Shown in pieces: positions 14,550-22,454 of a DNA stretch of 27,442 nt (position 1 is the first letter of the stretch; every line of letters begins with the position of its first letter). The translations under genes were made by a program, and so were the position numbers. Source of the DNA: Chloroflexota bacterium (GTDB taxonomy: Bacteria > Chloroflexota > Anaerolineae > JACRMK01). The notes beneath the pieces were generated by a model. The model worked only from the letters and a program-made list of their open reading frames with translations. It was not told the origin of the DNA and ran no database searches. The stretch covers positions 1-27,442 of the forward strand of contig JACQEC010000123.1 of NCBI GenBank assembly GCA_016200765.1, written 5' to 3'.

Positions 14550-15398
14550 CTATGGGTTGTGGACAGCCGCCAGAAACGCCTCAATAGCGGCGCAGGCGCG
14601 CTCGAACGCGCCGTCTCCGGCGTCGAGCCAGAGAATATCCGAATTGTCCAACGGAAACCATGCGTACTGCCGCCGCACGAAGCGGCGCGTTTCCGTCTTG
14701 AACTGCGTCACGGCGTCCGTCAGCGTGATCTCACCGCGCAAGGCTTTGGCAATCTGTTGATAGCCAAAACCCGACATCGCCGGCAGTCGGTCATCATAGC
14801 CGTGCGCCAGCAGTGCCCTGACCTCGTCCACCAGCCCGCTCTCCATCATGGCATCCACCCGCTGGTCAATGCGGCGATACAACTGACTGCGCGGCATCGT
14901 CAAGCCCAACTGCAAGGTGTCATAGGCTGGCGGGTTCTTGCCCTGCCGCGCCGAGATCGGCTGGCCGGTGGTCTCATAGACCTCCAGCGCGCGGATCACG
15001 CGGCGCGTATTGTGCGGGTCAATCTTCTGGGCGGCGAGTGAGTCAACCTGCTGGAGGCGGGCGTGCAAGTGCGCGCCACCATGCGCTTGAGCCTCGGCCT
15101 CCAGGCGCGCGCGCAGTCGCGGGTCGGGCGCGACCCGCGGGATAGTCCAGCCCTCCAACACTGCCTTGAGATAGAGGCCGGTCCCGCCGACGAGGAACGG
15201 CAGTCGCCCGCGCGCGGCAATATCGGCGATGGCCGCGCCGGCCATCTCTTTATACTGCGCCTCCATCGAACGATAGATCTGCCGCGAGTCCGCGCCGACA
15301 ATCTCGCCGTCAAAACGCCGGGCCAGGCCAACCGCAAAGGCGGTCTTGCCGACGGCGGTGGGGCCGACGATGACGATCAAGCGCAGTCGGGCCATCAT
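14550..15398 (-). CDS. miaA: tRNA dimethylallyltransferase MiaA with an internal deletion
   Basis: 282 residues. Walker A GPTAVGKT (12-19), ADSRQIYR (36-43), LPFLVGGTGLY near 67-76, and the later DPHNTRRVIRALEVYETTG and FKTETRRFVRRQYAWF regions identify MiaA, which transfers a dimethylallyl group to A37 of tRNAs reading UNN codons. Normally IYRGMDIGTAKPT and about 35 further residues lead to the AQY..A..AI helix. Here YRSM is followed directly by EAQYKEM, so about 35-38 residues including the DIGTAKP loop are missing in frame (junction near 15258-15266). The loss affects the substrate and tRNA region, so activity is doubtful. The ATG overlaps the yraN stop (ATGA), suggesting coupled translation. 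Confidence 0.9.
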   Translation of the reverse strand: MMARLRLIVIVGPTAVGKTAFAVGLARRFDGEIVGADSRQIYRSMEAQYKEMAGAAIADIAARGRLPFLVGGTGLYLKAVLEGWTIPRVAPDPRLRARLEAEAQAHGGAHLHARLQQVDSLAAQKIDPHNTRRVIRALEVYETTGQPISARQGKNPPAYDTLQLGLTMPRSQLYRRIDQRVDAMMESGLVDEVRALLAHGYDDRLPAMSGFGYQQIAKALRGEITLTDAVTQFKTETRRFVRRQYAWFPLDNSDILWLDAGDGAFERACAAIEAFLAAVHNP

Positions 15399-15772
15399 CC
15401 CTGCCGGCTCACCGCGTTCTCGATGACCTCCAAGCGCAACAGCCGCCCGCGCGCGTCCATCTCCACGGCGACAACATCAATACGCCAGCGCGCGTCGTCC
15501 AGTCCATGCTCCTGCAAATACGTCTCGGCCACCTCCACCAACTTCCTCTGCTTGCGCCCGTTCACCGCATCCTCCGGCGCGCCAAAGCGGCGGCCACGCC
15601 GCGTCTTCACCTCGACAAACACCCACTCGTCGGGCGCGCGCGCGATCAGGTCCATTTCACCGGCGGCACAGCGGTAATTGGCCTGCACGACGGTTAGCCC
15701 CCGCTCCGCCAAGGCGCGCGCCGCCAACCGTTCTCCCGCCGCGCCCAGTTCCTTGCGGGCACCGCCGCTCAC
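15395..15772 (-). CDS. yraN: YraN/UPF0102 family endonuclease-like protein
   Basis: 125 residues, the usual length. The nuclease-fold core shows GEMDLIARAPDEWVFVEVKTRR, with the D-(x)n-E-x-K arrangement of PD-(D/E)XK enzymes, and GAPEDAVNGRKQRKL. The family is widespread and predicted to act in DNA or RNA processing, but its function is not settled. The start codon overlaps the rnhB stop by 4 nt (ATGA) and its own stop overlaps the miaA start the same way. Adjacency to RNase HII is typical of many bacteria. Confidence 0.9.
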   Translation of the reverse strand: MSGGARKELGAAGERLAARALAERGLTVVQANYRCAAGEMDLIARAPDEWVFVEVKTRRGRRFGAPEDAVNGRKQRKLVEVAETYLQEHGLDDARWRIDVVAVEMDARGRLLRLEVIENAVSRQG

Positions 15773-16407
15773 GGCGCGCCTTCCGGCTGGCCGGCCAGCC
15801 TCGCCACCGGCGCAAACGAGCGGCGATGTTCAGCCGATGGCCCGTAGCGCTGGAGCGCGTCATGGTGCGCCGCTGTGCCATAGCCTTTGTTGGCGTGGAA
15901 GTGATAGTGCGGATACTGCTCGTGCAGGCCGCGCATCAGAGCGTCGCGCGCGACCTTGGCGATGACCGATGCCGCCGCGATGCTGAACGACCAGCCGTCG
16001 CCGCGCACAATCGCTCGCTGTGGCAGTGGGCTTGCGGGGAGGGGAAAAGCGTCTATCAATAGCGCCTGTGGCTGCGCGCACAGCGTGGCCAGCGCGCGGC
16101 TCATGGCTAAGCGCGTCGCCGCGGTCATGCCGAGCGCGTCGAGTTCGTTCGCGCTCACCAGACCGACCGCGCACGCCACCGCCTGCTCGCGAATTATCGC
16201 CGCGCACGTCTCGCGCGCCGTCGGGCGCAACTGCTTCGAGTCGTTCACAGATTGCAACGCCCTGCGCAGTGCGCGCGTCGGCTCCGGCAAGATTACTGCG
16301 CCGGCCATGAGCGGCCCGGCCCACGCCCCACGACCTACCTCGTCCAGCCCCGCCACCCGGCTCAAGCCCAGCCGGTGAAAGCGGCTTTCAGCATGAAAGT
16401 TCGGCAT
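15769..16407 (-). CDS. rnhB: Ribonuclease HII
   Basis: 212 residues. The catalytic motif GLDEVGRGAWAGPL (20-33), DSKQL, SIAAASVIAKVARD and HANKGYGT define type II RNase H, which cuts at ribonucleotides embedded in DNA and RNA:DNA hybrids. The core is complete. The start at 16407 lies close after a strong palindrome (16426-16470). No good Shine-Dalgarno site is visible, so translation may depend on the upstream structure or on coupling. It is part of the minus-strand run from trmD to miaA. Confidence 0.93.
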   Translation of the reverse strand: MPNFHAESRFHRLGLSRVAGLDEVGRGAWAGPLMAGAVILPEPTRALRRALQSVNDSKQLRPTARETCAAIIREQAVACAVGLVSANELDALGMTAATRLAMSRALATLCAQPQALLIDAFPLPASPLPQRAIVRGDGWSFSIAAASVIAKVARDALMRGLHEQYPHYHFHANKGYGTAAHHDALQRYGPSAEHRRSFAPVARLAGQPEGAP

Positions 16408-16425
16408 TCATAACCGCAATAAAGC

Positions 16426-16470
16426 CATTAGGGGAAATCCGGGTCTAGTATACCCTGATTTCCCCTAATG
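16426..16470. repeat. 45-bp near-perfect palindrome between rplS and rnhB
   Basis: CATTAGGGGAAATC (16426-16439) and GATTTCCCCTAATG (16457-16470) are perfect 14-bp complements. After one mismatch, GGGT/ACCC extends the stem and leaves a 7-nt loop (CTAGTAT). There is no T-run, so it is not a classical terminator. In RNA it would form a long hairpin between L19 and RNase HII coding regions. Confidence 0.9.
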
Positions 16471-16515
16471 ACCGTGAACCGATTCCGTTGGCGGCGACCC
16501 CCGGCACAGCGGCTA

Positions 16516-16899
16516 TTACGCCGACTGCGCCTGTTCGCCCTCGTCGTAGCGGCGCTCGCGCAGGCGCGCCTTCTTGCCCACGCGCCCGCGCAAGAAGTAG
16601 AGTTGCGCGCGGCGCACCTGACCATGCCGCAGGACTTTCGTCTCTTCGACCCGCGGCGAGTTAGCCACAAATGTGCGCTCCACCCCCACGCCGTGCGCCG
16701 CCAATCGCCGCACGGTAAAGCGTTGGGTCGGCCCATGGCCACGCAGTCGCATCACGACGCCCTGAAACGGTTGTAACCGGTCGCGGTCGCCCTCAACAAT
16801 GCGATAGAGCACGCGCACCGTGTCGCCGGGGCGCAGGACCGGAAACTCCCCCTGCCGCTTTTCCGGCATCTTCGATAACGAACGAAGGATATCTTGCAT
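16516..16899 (-). CDS. rplS: 50S ribosomal protein L19
   Basis: 127 residues from MQDILRSLSKM. The motifs FPVLRPGDTVRVLYRI, RLQPFQGVVMRLRGHG, FTVRRLAAHGVGVERTF, SPRVEETKVLRHGQVRRAQLYFLR identify L19 at the 30S-50S interface. The C-terminal tail after the core is short and charged. The start at 16899 has AGAGGT upstream; the longer in-frame extension to 17031 would overlap trmD and is not L19-like. An extended -10 (TGTTATAAT, 16945-16937) gives it a promoter of its own downstream of trmD. Confidence 0.95.
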   Translation of the reverse strand: MQDILRSLSKMPEKRQGEFPVLRPGDTVRVLYRIVEGDRDRLQPFQGVVMRLRGHGPTQRFTVRRLAAHGVGVERTFVANSPRVEETKVLRHGQVRRAQLYFLRGRVGKKARLRERRYDEGEQAQSA

Positions 16900-16936
16900 C
16901 AGCACACACCTCTCGGAATTTACGCAACAGCGGGTA

Positions 16937-16945
16937 ATTATAACA
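16937..16945 (-). promoter_or_regulatory. Extended -10 promoter element for rplS
   Basis: TGTTATAAT on the minus strand (16945-16937) is a TGn extended -10 with a perfect TATAAT; the -35 (TTCGCG, 16966-16961) is weak. It lies in the 82-nt gap between trmD and rplS. Confidence 0.5.
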
Positions 16946-16981
16946 CAGGCGGCGCGATAACGCGAAAATCGGCGAGCGCGA

Positions 16982-17722
16982 TCATGCGCCTGTCCAGCCG
17001 AGGTCTTGCAAATATCGCCTGTCTTCTTCACTCAAGGCGGCGGTGCGAAGCAGGTCTGGGCGGCGCGCCAGCGTGCGGCGCAGGGATTCCTGCCGCCGCC
17101 ACCGCGCGACCTCGCCGTGATGGCCGGAGAGGAGCACATCCGGTACGCGCCAGCCACGAAATTCGGCGGGACGTGTGTAGTGGGGGCCTTCCAGGAGCCC
17201 CTCCGCGTGCGAGTCCTTGTCCGGCGCGAGCGGGTCGCCGAGCGCGCCGGGCAGCAGCCGTGTGACCGCATCCACAATGACCATCGCCGCTATCTCGCCG
17301 CCGGACAGCACATAATCGCCAATCGAAATCTCATCCGTCGCCAGATGCTCGCGGACCCGCTCATCCACCCCCTCGTAGCGGCCACAGATCAAGCCGATGC
17401 GCGGCTGTTGCGCCAACTCCCGCGCGACCGCCTGCGTAAACGTCCGGCCCTGCGGCGTGAGCAGGATGATCGTCTGCGCGCCGCGCAGGGCGTCCCCGTA
17501 CACACCCTCGACCGAGGCGAAGATCGGCTCCGGCTTCATCACCATGCCCCCGCCGCCCGCGTAGGGCGTGTCGTCGGTGGTGTGGTGCTTGTCGTGGGCG
17601 CTGGCGCGAATGTCGTGGATTTCAATCTCAACCAATCCGGACGCGCGCGCGCGTTGGATGATGCTCTCGTCAAACGTACCCGCGAACAGATTGGGAAACA
17701 GCGTGAAGATATCAAAGCGCAT
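16982..17722 (-). CDS. trmD: tRNA (guanine-N1)-methyltransferase
   Basis: 246 residues from MRFDIFTLFP. TrmD motifs are complete: DDTPYAGGGGMVMKPEP, LLTPQGRTF, LICGRYEGVDERV and SIGDYVLSGGE, which build the SPOUT knot that binds S-adenosylmethionine. It methylates G37 of tRNAs reading CNN codons and prevents frameshifting. The start at 17722 is preferred over 17785 because GGGAG lies 8 nt upstream. The usual rpsP-rimM partners are absent: the upstream neighbour is a divergent TerC-like gene, so trmD heads this unit, followed by rplS. Confidence 0.95.
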   Translation of the reverse strand: MRFDIFTLFPNLFAGTFDESIIQRARASGLVEIEIHDIRASAHDKHHTTDDTPYAGGGGMVMKPEPIFASVEGVYGDALRGAQTIILLTPQGRTFTQAVARELAQQPRIGLICGRYEGVDERVREHLATDEISIGDYVLSGGEIAAMVIVDAVTRLLPGALGDPLAPDKDSHAEGLLEGPHYTRPAEFRGWRVPDVLLSGHHGEVARWRRQESLRRTLARRPDLLRTAALSEEDRRYLQDLGWTGA

Positions 17723-17735
17723 AGCCGGGCTCCCT

Positions 17736-17764
17736 TTGTCCAACCTCGTTAAGTAGATTATAAT
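17736..17764 (+). promoter_or_regulatory. Promoter for the TerC-like operon, shared with trmD
   Basis: TTGTCC (17736-17741) and TATAAT (17759-17764) are 17 bp apart on the plus strand. The -10 is part of the self-complementary ATTATAAT, so a minus-strand TATAAT (17762-17757) is equally available for trmD, whose start is at 17722. The plus-strand leader contains a hairpin CTGCGC/GCGCAG (17800-17815). Confidence 0.55.
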
Positions 17765-17842
17765 GCCTGCGCTCGGGAATAACACCTTCCCCCAATCTAC
17801 TGCGCGCTGGCGCAGGGATGGTTAGGAAGTTGGAGAGTTATC

Positions 17843-18553
17843 ATGCCGGCTTTCGATTTAAGCGCGCTTCGCCTGCTGTTTGTGGTCGCGCTGTTGGACA
17901 GTATGCTGTCCGTGGACAACGCGCTCGTGCTGGCGGTCGTCGTCGAGCACCTGCCGCCGCCACAGCAGGGTCGCGCCCTGCAAATTGGCATCTTTCTAGC
18001 CTACCTCTTGCGCGCGCTCAGCATCTTCGTCGCCTCGTTCCTCGTCACGTTCTGGCCGCTCAAACTGCTGGGCGCGCTATATCTCCTCTGGCTGGGTCTA
18101 TCTCATCTGCTTGAGAAGAACCAAGAAGAGGAAGGCAAGCCGAAGCGCAAGCAGGCCGGCTACTGGCTCACGATCGCACAGGTTGGCTGGCTTGATCTGA
18201 CGTTCTCGCTGGATAACATTCTCGCCACGGTCGCCCTGACCACAAACACGTTTCTCATCATCGTCGCCGTTTCGATCTCCATCCTGGCCCTGCGCTTTGC
18301 TGCCGGCGGTTTCCTGAAATTGCTAGGCTACTTTCCAATACTGCGAACCACGGCCTACCTGATCGTCATCTTCATTGGCGCCAAACTGCTGGCCAGCCTG
18401 CCGCAAATCGGCTATGAGATTCCCGATGTCGAGTCGTTCGCCGTGATATTGGGCATCATCGTCATCTCGCTGGCCTACGAGCGCGTCCAGAAGGCGATAG
18501 CCGCCAGGGCCGCTTCGTCCAAATCTTCGACCTCATCCTCGTCGGAATCGTGA
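17843..18553 (+). CDS. TerC-family membrane protein
   Basis: 236 residues with about seven membrane spans. The two TerC motifs are present: DSMLSVDNALVLAVV near 19-33 and DLTFSLDNILATVAL near 118-132, each carrying the acidic and Asn residues thought to bind or move metal (Mn2+ or Ca2+) or linked to tellurite tolerance. The Ser-rich C-terminus is cytoplasmic-looking and likely flexible. TTGGAGAG precedes the start by 5 nt. It opens an overlapping three-gene plus-strand unit. I see no yybP-ykoY manganese riboswitch signature in the short leader. Confidence 0.88.
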   Translation: MPAFDLSALRLLFVVALLDSMLSVDNALVLAVVVEHLPPPQQGRALQIGIFLAYLLRALSIFVASFLVTFWPLKLLGALYLLWLGLSHLLEKNQEEEGKPKRKQAGYWLTIAQVGWLDLTFSLDNILATVALTTNTFLIIVAVSISILALRFAAGGFLKLLGYFPILRTTAYLIVIFIGAKLLASLPQIGYEIPDVESFAVILGIIVISLAYERVQKAIAARAASSKSSTSSSSES

Positions 18554-19596
18554 TGAGGTGCCGCCGTACCACAACCGCGCTGGCTCTTCTCGCGGCTCTC
18601 ACGGCGTGGCTGATGACTGTGTCACGCACCGCCGCACAACCGCCCGCCGCTCAGGGCATCATCGAGGGGCGCGCCGTGCTTGCCAGCAGTGGCTCGACCG
18701 CTCCGCTGAGCGACCTGCCGGTCTCGCTGTTCACCTTCATCAACGGCGCGCGCCAGGTGCCGCCCGCCGCTTCGCAAACTGACGCGCAGGGGCGCGCGCG
18801 CTTTGAGCAGTTGAACACCTCCGCCAATTACACCTACACCCTGTACATCAAATTCAAGGACACGATCTACCAGAGCGACGACATCGCATTCACGGCCGGC
18901 AGTCTGACGGCGCAGGCCGCGGTGAAGGTCTATGACACCATCGCCGACAGCCGCGACCTCGGCGTGGACCAGCATCATGTGGTGATTGACGTGGATAGCG
19001 ACAGCCATTCACTCGGTGTGGTTGAGGTCTACCTGCTGACCAACAACGGCGACCGCGCCATCACGGGCGCGCCAAACAGCGCCGCCAACAACCGGCCGGT
19101 TTCGTTCAAGGCGACCCTGCCGCCCGGCGCAGTGATCGAGGGCATTGACGACCGCCAGCCGAACGTCAACGTCTTCCAGTCGGGCGACCAATTGCTCGAT
19201 ACGGTGCCTATCCCGCCGGGCCCGGCCTCGTTTGTCTTCTCCTATCGCCTTCCCTACAACCGCTCGACCGTCGCCATCGGCCTGACGACGCCCTATACGG
19301 TTTCGACCATCAACCTGCTCGTGGCACCCGGCGTCGGCGTGCGCGGCGCGCGGCTCGTCGCGCAGGGCAGTGTGAACGCCGGCAGTCGCCTGTTCCAGCA
19401 CTTCTCCGCGCGCAGTGTGCCAGCCGGCACCACATTAGCCATCGAACTCAGCAACCTGCCCGCCCCGCTGATCCCGCTCGATGTGCTTCAATGGCTGCCC
19501 CTCGCCGCCACCAGCGTTGCGCTCGCCGCCGCCCTGTTCGCCGCGAGCCGCAAGAAAAACGACGATGCGTCTGCAACCGGGCAAACTGCCGCCTGA
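18553..19596 (+). CDS. Secreted or membrane-anchored protein with a carboxypeptidase regulatory-like beta domain
   Basis: 347 residues from the ATG at 18553, which overlaps the previous TGA by 1 nt; a GTG at 18550 is equally possible. A signal peptide spans about 1-28 (ALALLAALTAWLMTVS..AAQ). Residues 35-125 resemble a carboxypeptidase-regulatory/prealbumin-type beta sandwich (IIEGRAVLAS..TDAQGRARFEQL). A second beta-rich region follows, and a C-terminal membrane helix (WLPLAATSVALAAALFAA) ends in a KK anchor. No catalytic motif is seen. The role in the envelope is unknown; cotranscription with the TerC-like gene suggests export- or metal-related envelope work, but that is speculative. Confidence 0.75.
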   Translation: MRCRRTTTALALLAALTAWLMTVSRTAAQPPAAQGIIEGRAVLASSGSTAPLSDLPVSLFTFINGARQVPPAASQTDAQGRARFEQLNTSANYTYTLYIKFKDTIYQSDDIAFTAGSLTAQAAVKVYDTIADSRDLGVDQHHVVIDVDSDSHSLGVVEVYLLTNNGDRAITGAPNSAANNRPVSFKATLPPGAVIEGIDDRQPNVNVFQSGDQLLDTVPIPPGPASFVFSYRLPYNRSTVAIGLTTPYTVSTINLLVAPGVGVRGARLVAQGSVNAGSRLFQHFSARSVPAGTTLAIELSNLPAPLIPLDVLQWLPLAATSVALAAALFAASRKKNDDASATGQTAA

Positions 19597-20554
19597 ACTC
19601 ATCCAGCTGATCATCGCCGCGCTTCCCACGCCCGACCCGCGCGTGGTGGTCGGGCCCGGTTTGGGACGCGACGCCGCCGTGCTCGAGATGGCCGGCGGCT
19701 ATCTGGTGCTCAAAACCGATCCGATTACCTTTGCCACCGACGAGATCGGCTGGTATGTAGTGCAGGTCAACCTCAACGATGTGGCATGCCTCGGCGCACG
19801 CCCGCTGGCGTTCATGCTGACCAGCCTGCTGCCGCCCGGCTGTGATGAGCAACTGCCCCACGCCATCGCCGCACAGGTGAGCGAGGCGTGCGCGGCCCAC
19901 CGTATCGCGTTTCTCGGCGGCCATAGCGAGGTGACCATCGGGTTGGAGCGCCCCTTGCTGGTTGGCATGATGATTGGCGAAGCCGGGCCCGACCAGTTGA
20001 TCCGGCCGGGGCGCGCGCGGGTTGGCGACGCGATCCTGCTAACCAAGGGGGTGCCCTTGGAAGGCGCGGCCATTATCGCGCGCGAAAAGAGAAGCGAGCT
20101 CATAGCCCGCGGCGTTGCGCCCGACCTCATCCAGCGGGCGGCGGGCTTCTTGCGCGTCCCCGGCATCGCCGTCCTGCGCGAGGCGCAGTTGGCCGCGCGG
20201 GCGGGTGCCAGCGCCTTGCACGACCCCACCGAAGGCGGCCTCGCCACGGCGCTCTGGGAACTGTGTGAGGCCGCCGGACTCGGCGCGGCCATCGCTGGTG
20301 ACCGCATCCCGATTGTACCGGAAGGGCGCGCGCTGTGCGCCGCCTACGGCCTTGACCCGCTCGGCACCATCGCCTCGGGCGCACTGCTGATTGGCATTGG
20401 TCCCGCCCGCGCGCCTGCTCTGATTGCCGCCATCGAAGAGGCGGGCATCCCTTGCGCGCTCATCGGCCGCTTTGTCGAGCACCAGCAGGGCATCACCCTA
20501 GACGACCGCCCATTGCCCCGCTTCACCGCCGACGAGATTACGAAAATCTTCTAA
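19565..20554 (+). CDS. PurM/HypE-like (AIR synthase-fold) protein
   Basis: 329 residues from MRLQPGKLPP; the gene overlaps the previous one by 32 nt. DVACLGARPLAFM, the GGHSEVT segment and HDPTEGGLATALWEL are hallmarks of the PurM/HypE/ThiL/SelD ATP-binding fold. HypE makes the cyanide ligand of [NiFe] hydrogenases and needs a C-terminal cysteine; this protein ends DEITKIF and lacks one, and no hyp or hydrogenase gene is near. It is therefore an orphan paralogue of unknown substrate, not a proven HypE. ThiL or AIR synthase identity is also not supported by context. Confidence 0.75.
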   Translation: MRLQPGKLPPELIQLIIAALPTPDPRVVVGPGLGRDAAVLEMAGGYLVLKTDPITFATDEIGWYVVQVNLNDVACLGARPLAFMLTSLLPPGCDEQLPHAIAAQVSEACAAHRIAFLGGHSEVTIGLERPLLVGMMIGEAGPDQLIRPGRARVGDAILLTKGVPLEGAAIIAREKRSELIARGVAPDLIQRAAGFLRVPGIAVLREAQLAARAGASALHDPTEGGLATALWELCEAAGLGAAIAGDRIPIVPEGRALCAAYGLDPLGTIASGALLIGIGPARAPALIAAIEEAGIPCALIGRFVEHQQGITLDDRPLPRFTADEITKIF

Positions 20555-20573
20555 AATCCATTCCCCGGTCAAC

Positions 20574-20602
20574 TTCTCTGGCGGGCTGAAGTTTGCTATA
20601 AT
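20574..20602 (+). promoter_or_regulatory. Extended -10 promoter for ftsH
   Basis: TGCTATAAT (20594-20602) gives a TGn extended -10 with perfect TATAAT; TTCTCT at 20574-20579 is a weak -35 at 17 bp. The ftsH start at 20643 is preceded by GGAGG (20631-20635). Confidence 0.6.
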
Positions 20603-20642
20603 CAATGCAGGGGCTGTTCGTTTCCCGCTCGGAGGTATTCTG

Positions 20643-22454
20643 ATGAATTCACGCTGGCTGAAGAACGGTTTTGTTTACTTCCTGATCGCTATTGCAGGAG
20701 CCTTGCTCCTGTTTAATTTCTATTTCCCGAACAAACATGTCAACGAGATCCCGCTAAACAAACTGGCGGCGAAGGTGAAGAGCGGCGAGGTCAAGAAAAT
20801 TAGCGTGCAGGGCGACGACCTGTCGGTAATTTACAAAGGCTCCGGTCTGGAAGAGCTCTCGCGCAAAGAGAACCGCGTGGGCGTGGTCGAATCGCTCAAG
20901 AGCCTGGGGGTCACGCAAGACGAACTCAAGGGCGTTGAAATTGACGTGCAAAGCCCGAGCGACTGGGGCAACTGGCTGACGTTGCTCGGCTCGTTCTTAC
21001 CGCTGTTGATTTTTGGCGGGTTCTTGCTGTTCATGATGCGACAGGCGCAGGGCACCAACAATCAGGCGCTGATGTTTGGCAAGAGCCGCGCTCGCGTGTT
21101 CACGGGCGACAAGCCGACCGTCACCTTTGGCGATGTGGCGGGCGTCGAGGAGGCCAAGCAGGAACTGCAAGAGGTCGTCGAGTTCCTGAAGGAGCCGGGG
21201 AAGTTCTCGGCGCTGGGCGCGCGCATCCCGAAAGGCGTCCTGCTGGTCGGCCCGCCGGGCGCGGGCAAGACGCTGATGGCGCGCGCGGTGGCCGGCGAGG
21301 CCGGCGTGCCGTTCTTCTCCATCTCCGGCTCCGAGTTCGTCGAGATGTTTGTCGGCGTCGGAGCCTCGCGCGTGCGCGACCTGTTCGATCAGGCCAAGCG
21401 CAACGCGCCGTGTATTATCTTCATTGACGAGGTGGACGCCGTGGGCCGCCATCGCGGCGCGGGACTGGGCGGCTCGCACGACGAGCGCGAGCAGACGCTG
21501 AACCAGATTCTGGTCGAGATGGACGGCTTCGACAACCAGACTAACATCATCATCATCGCCGCCACCAACCGCCCCGACATCCTCGACCCCGCCCTTCTCC
21601 GCCCCGGCCGCTTCGACCGCCGCGTGGTGCTCGACCGCGCCGACCTGAACGGCCGCAAGGCGATTCTGGAGGTTCACACCAAAGGCAAGCCGCTGGCGGC
21701 GGAAATTGATCTGCACACGGTTGCCGCGCAGACCATTGGCTTTTCTGGCGCCGACCTCGAGAACCTCGTCAACGAGGCGGCTATTCTGGCCGCGCGCCGC
21801 AACCTCAAAGCCATCGGCATGAAAGAGTTTCAGGAGTCCATCGAAAAGGTCATCGCCGGGCCGGAGCGGAGGAGCCGCGTCGTTACCCCGGAAGAAAAGC
21901 GCGTCATCGCGTATCATGAAGCCGGCCACGCCGTGGTCGCCAAAGTTCTGCCGCTGAGCGATACCGTGCAGAAAGTCGTGTCTATCTCGCGCGGGATGGC
22001 GCTGGGTTATACGCTGATTGTTCCCAACGAAGACCGCTACATGGCGAGCAAGGCCAAATTTGAAGATGATCTGGCCGGTCTGCTGGGCGGCCGCGCCGCC
22101 GAGGAGATCGTCTTTCAGGACATCACCACCGGCGCCAGCAACGACCTGGAGCGCGCGACCAAGATTGCGCGGGCGATGGTCACCCAGTACGGCATGAGCA
22201 AGCGGCTCGGACCGCGCACCTTCGGCAAAAAGGACGATTTGGTTTTCTTGGGTCGGGAGATTTCCGAACAGCGCAACTACAGCGGCGAAATCGCGGAACT
22301 GATTGACGAAGAGGTGCGCTGTATCATAGACCGCGCTTACCTGCGCGCCAAGCAGACGCTCACCACGTACCGCGACAAGTTGGACACGCTGGCGAAGTTG
22401 CTGACCGAAACGGAATCGGTGGACAAACAGCAGTTTGACGCGCTGTTCGTATGA
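20643..22454 (+). CDS. ftsH: ATP-dependent zinc metalloprotease FtsH
   Basis: 603 residues. Two membrane spans (about 10-28 and 112-132) flank an extracytoplasmic domain. The AAA+ domain has Walker A GPPGAGKT (203-210), Walker B IIFIDE (258-263), the pore motif FVG (236-238) and the second region of homology with RPGRFDRR. The protease domain has the zinc motif HEAGH (425-429) and a later Asp in SNDLERAT. FtsH degrades membrane and regulatory proteins as a hexamer. Length and motifs are normal. The stop overlaps the thioesterase gene by 4 nt, so translation is probably coupled. Confidence 0.97.
   Translation: MNSRWLKNGFVYFLIAIAGALLLFNFYFPNKHVNEIPLNKLAAKVKSGEVKKISVQGDDLSVIYKGSGLEELSRKENRVGVVESLKSLGVTQDELKGVEIDVQSPSDWGNWLTLLGSFLPLLIFGGFLLFMMRQAQGTNNQALMFGKSRARVFTGDKPTVTFGDVAGVEEAKQELQEVVEFLKEPGKFSALGARIPKGVLLVGPPGAGKTLMARAVAGEAGVPFFSISGSEFVEMFVGVGASRVRDLFDQAKRNAPCIIFIDEVDAVGRHRGAGLGGSHDEREQTLNQILVEMDGFDNQTNIIIIAATNRPDILDPALLRPGRFDRRVVLDRADLNGRKAILEVHTKGKPLAAEIDLHTVAAQTIGFSGADLENLVNEAAILAARRNLKAIGMKEFQESIEKVIAGPERRSRVVTPEEKRVIAYHEAGHAVVAKVLPLSDTVQKVVSISRGMALGYTLIVPNEDRYMASKAKFEDDLAGLLGGRAAEEIVFQDITTGASNDLERATKIARAMVTQYGMSKRLGPRTFGKKDDLVFLGREISEQRNYSGEIAELIDEEVRCIIDRAYLRAKQTLTTYRDKLDTLAKLLTETESVDKQQFDALFV

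Noticed and set aside
17771..17842. Leader of the TerC-like gene considered as a yybP-ykoY manganese riboswitch
   Set aside because: The leader is about 70 nt and lacks the conserved loops of that riboswitch; only a small hairpin is present.
20997..21929. 310-residue minus-strand open frame opposite ftsH
   Set aside because: It mirrors the conserved AAA+ domain codons of ftsH, has no recognisable fold, and no ribosome-binding site was seen.
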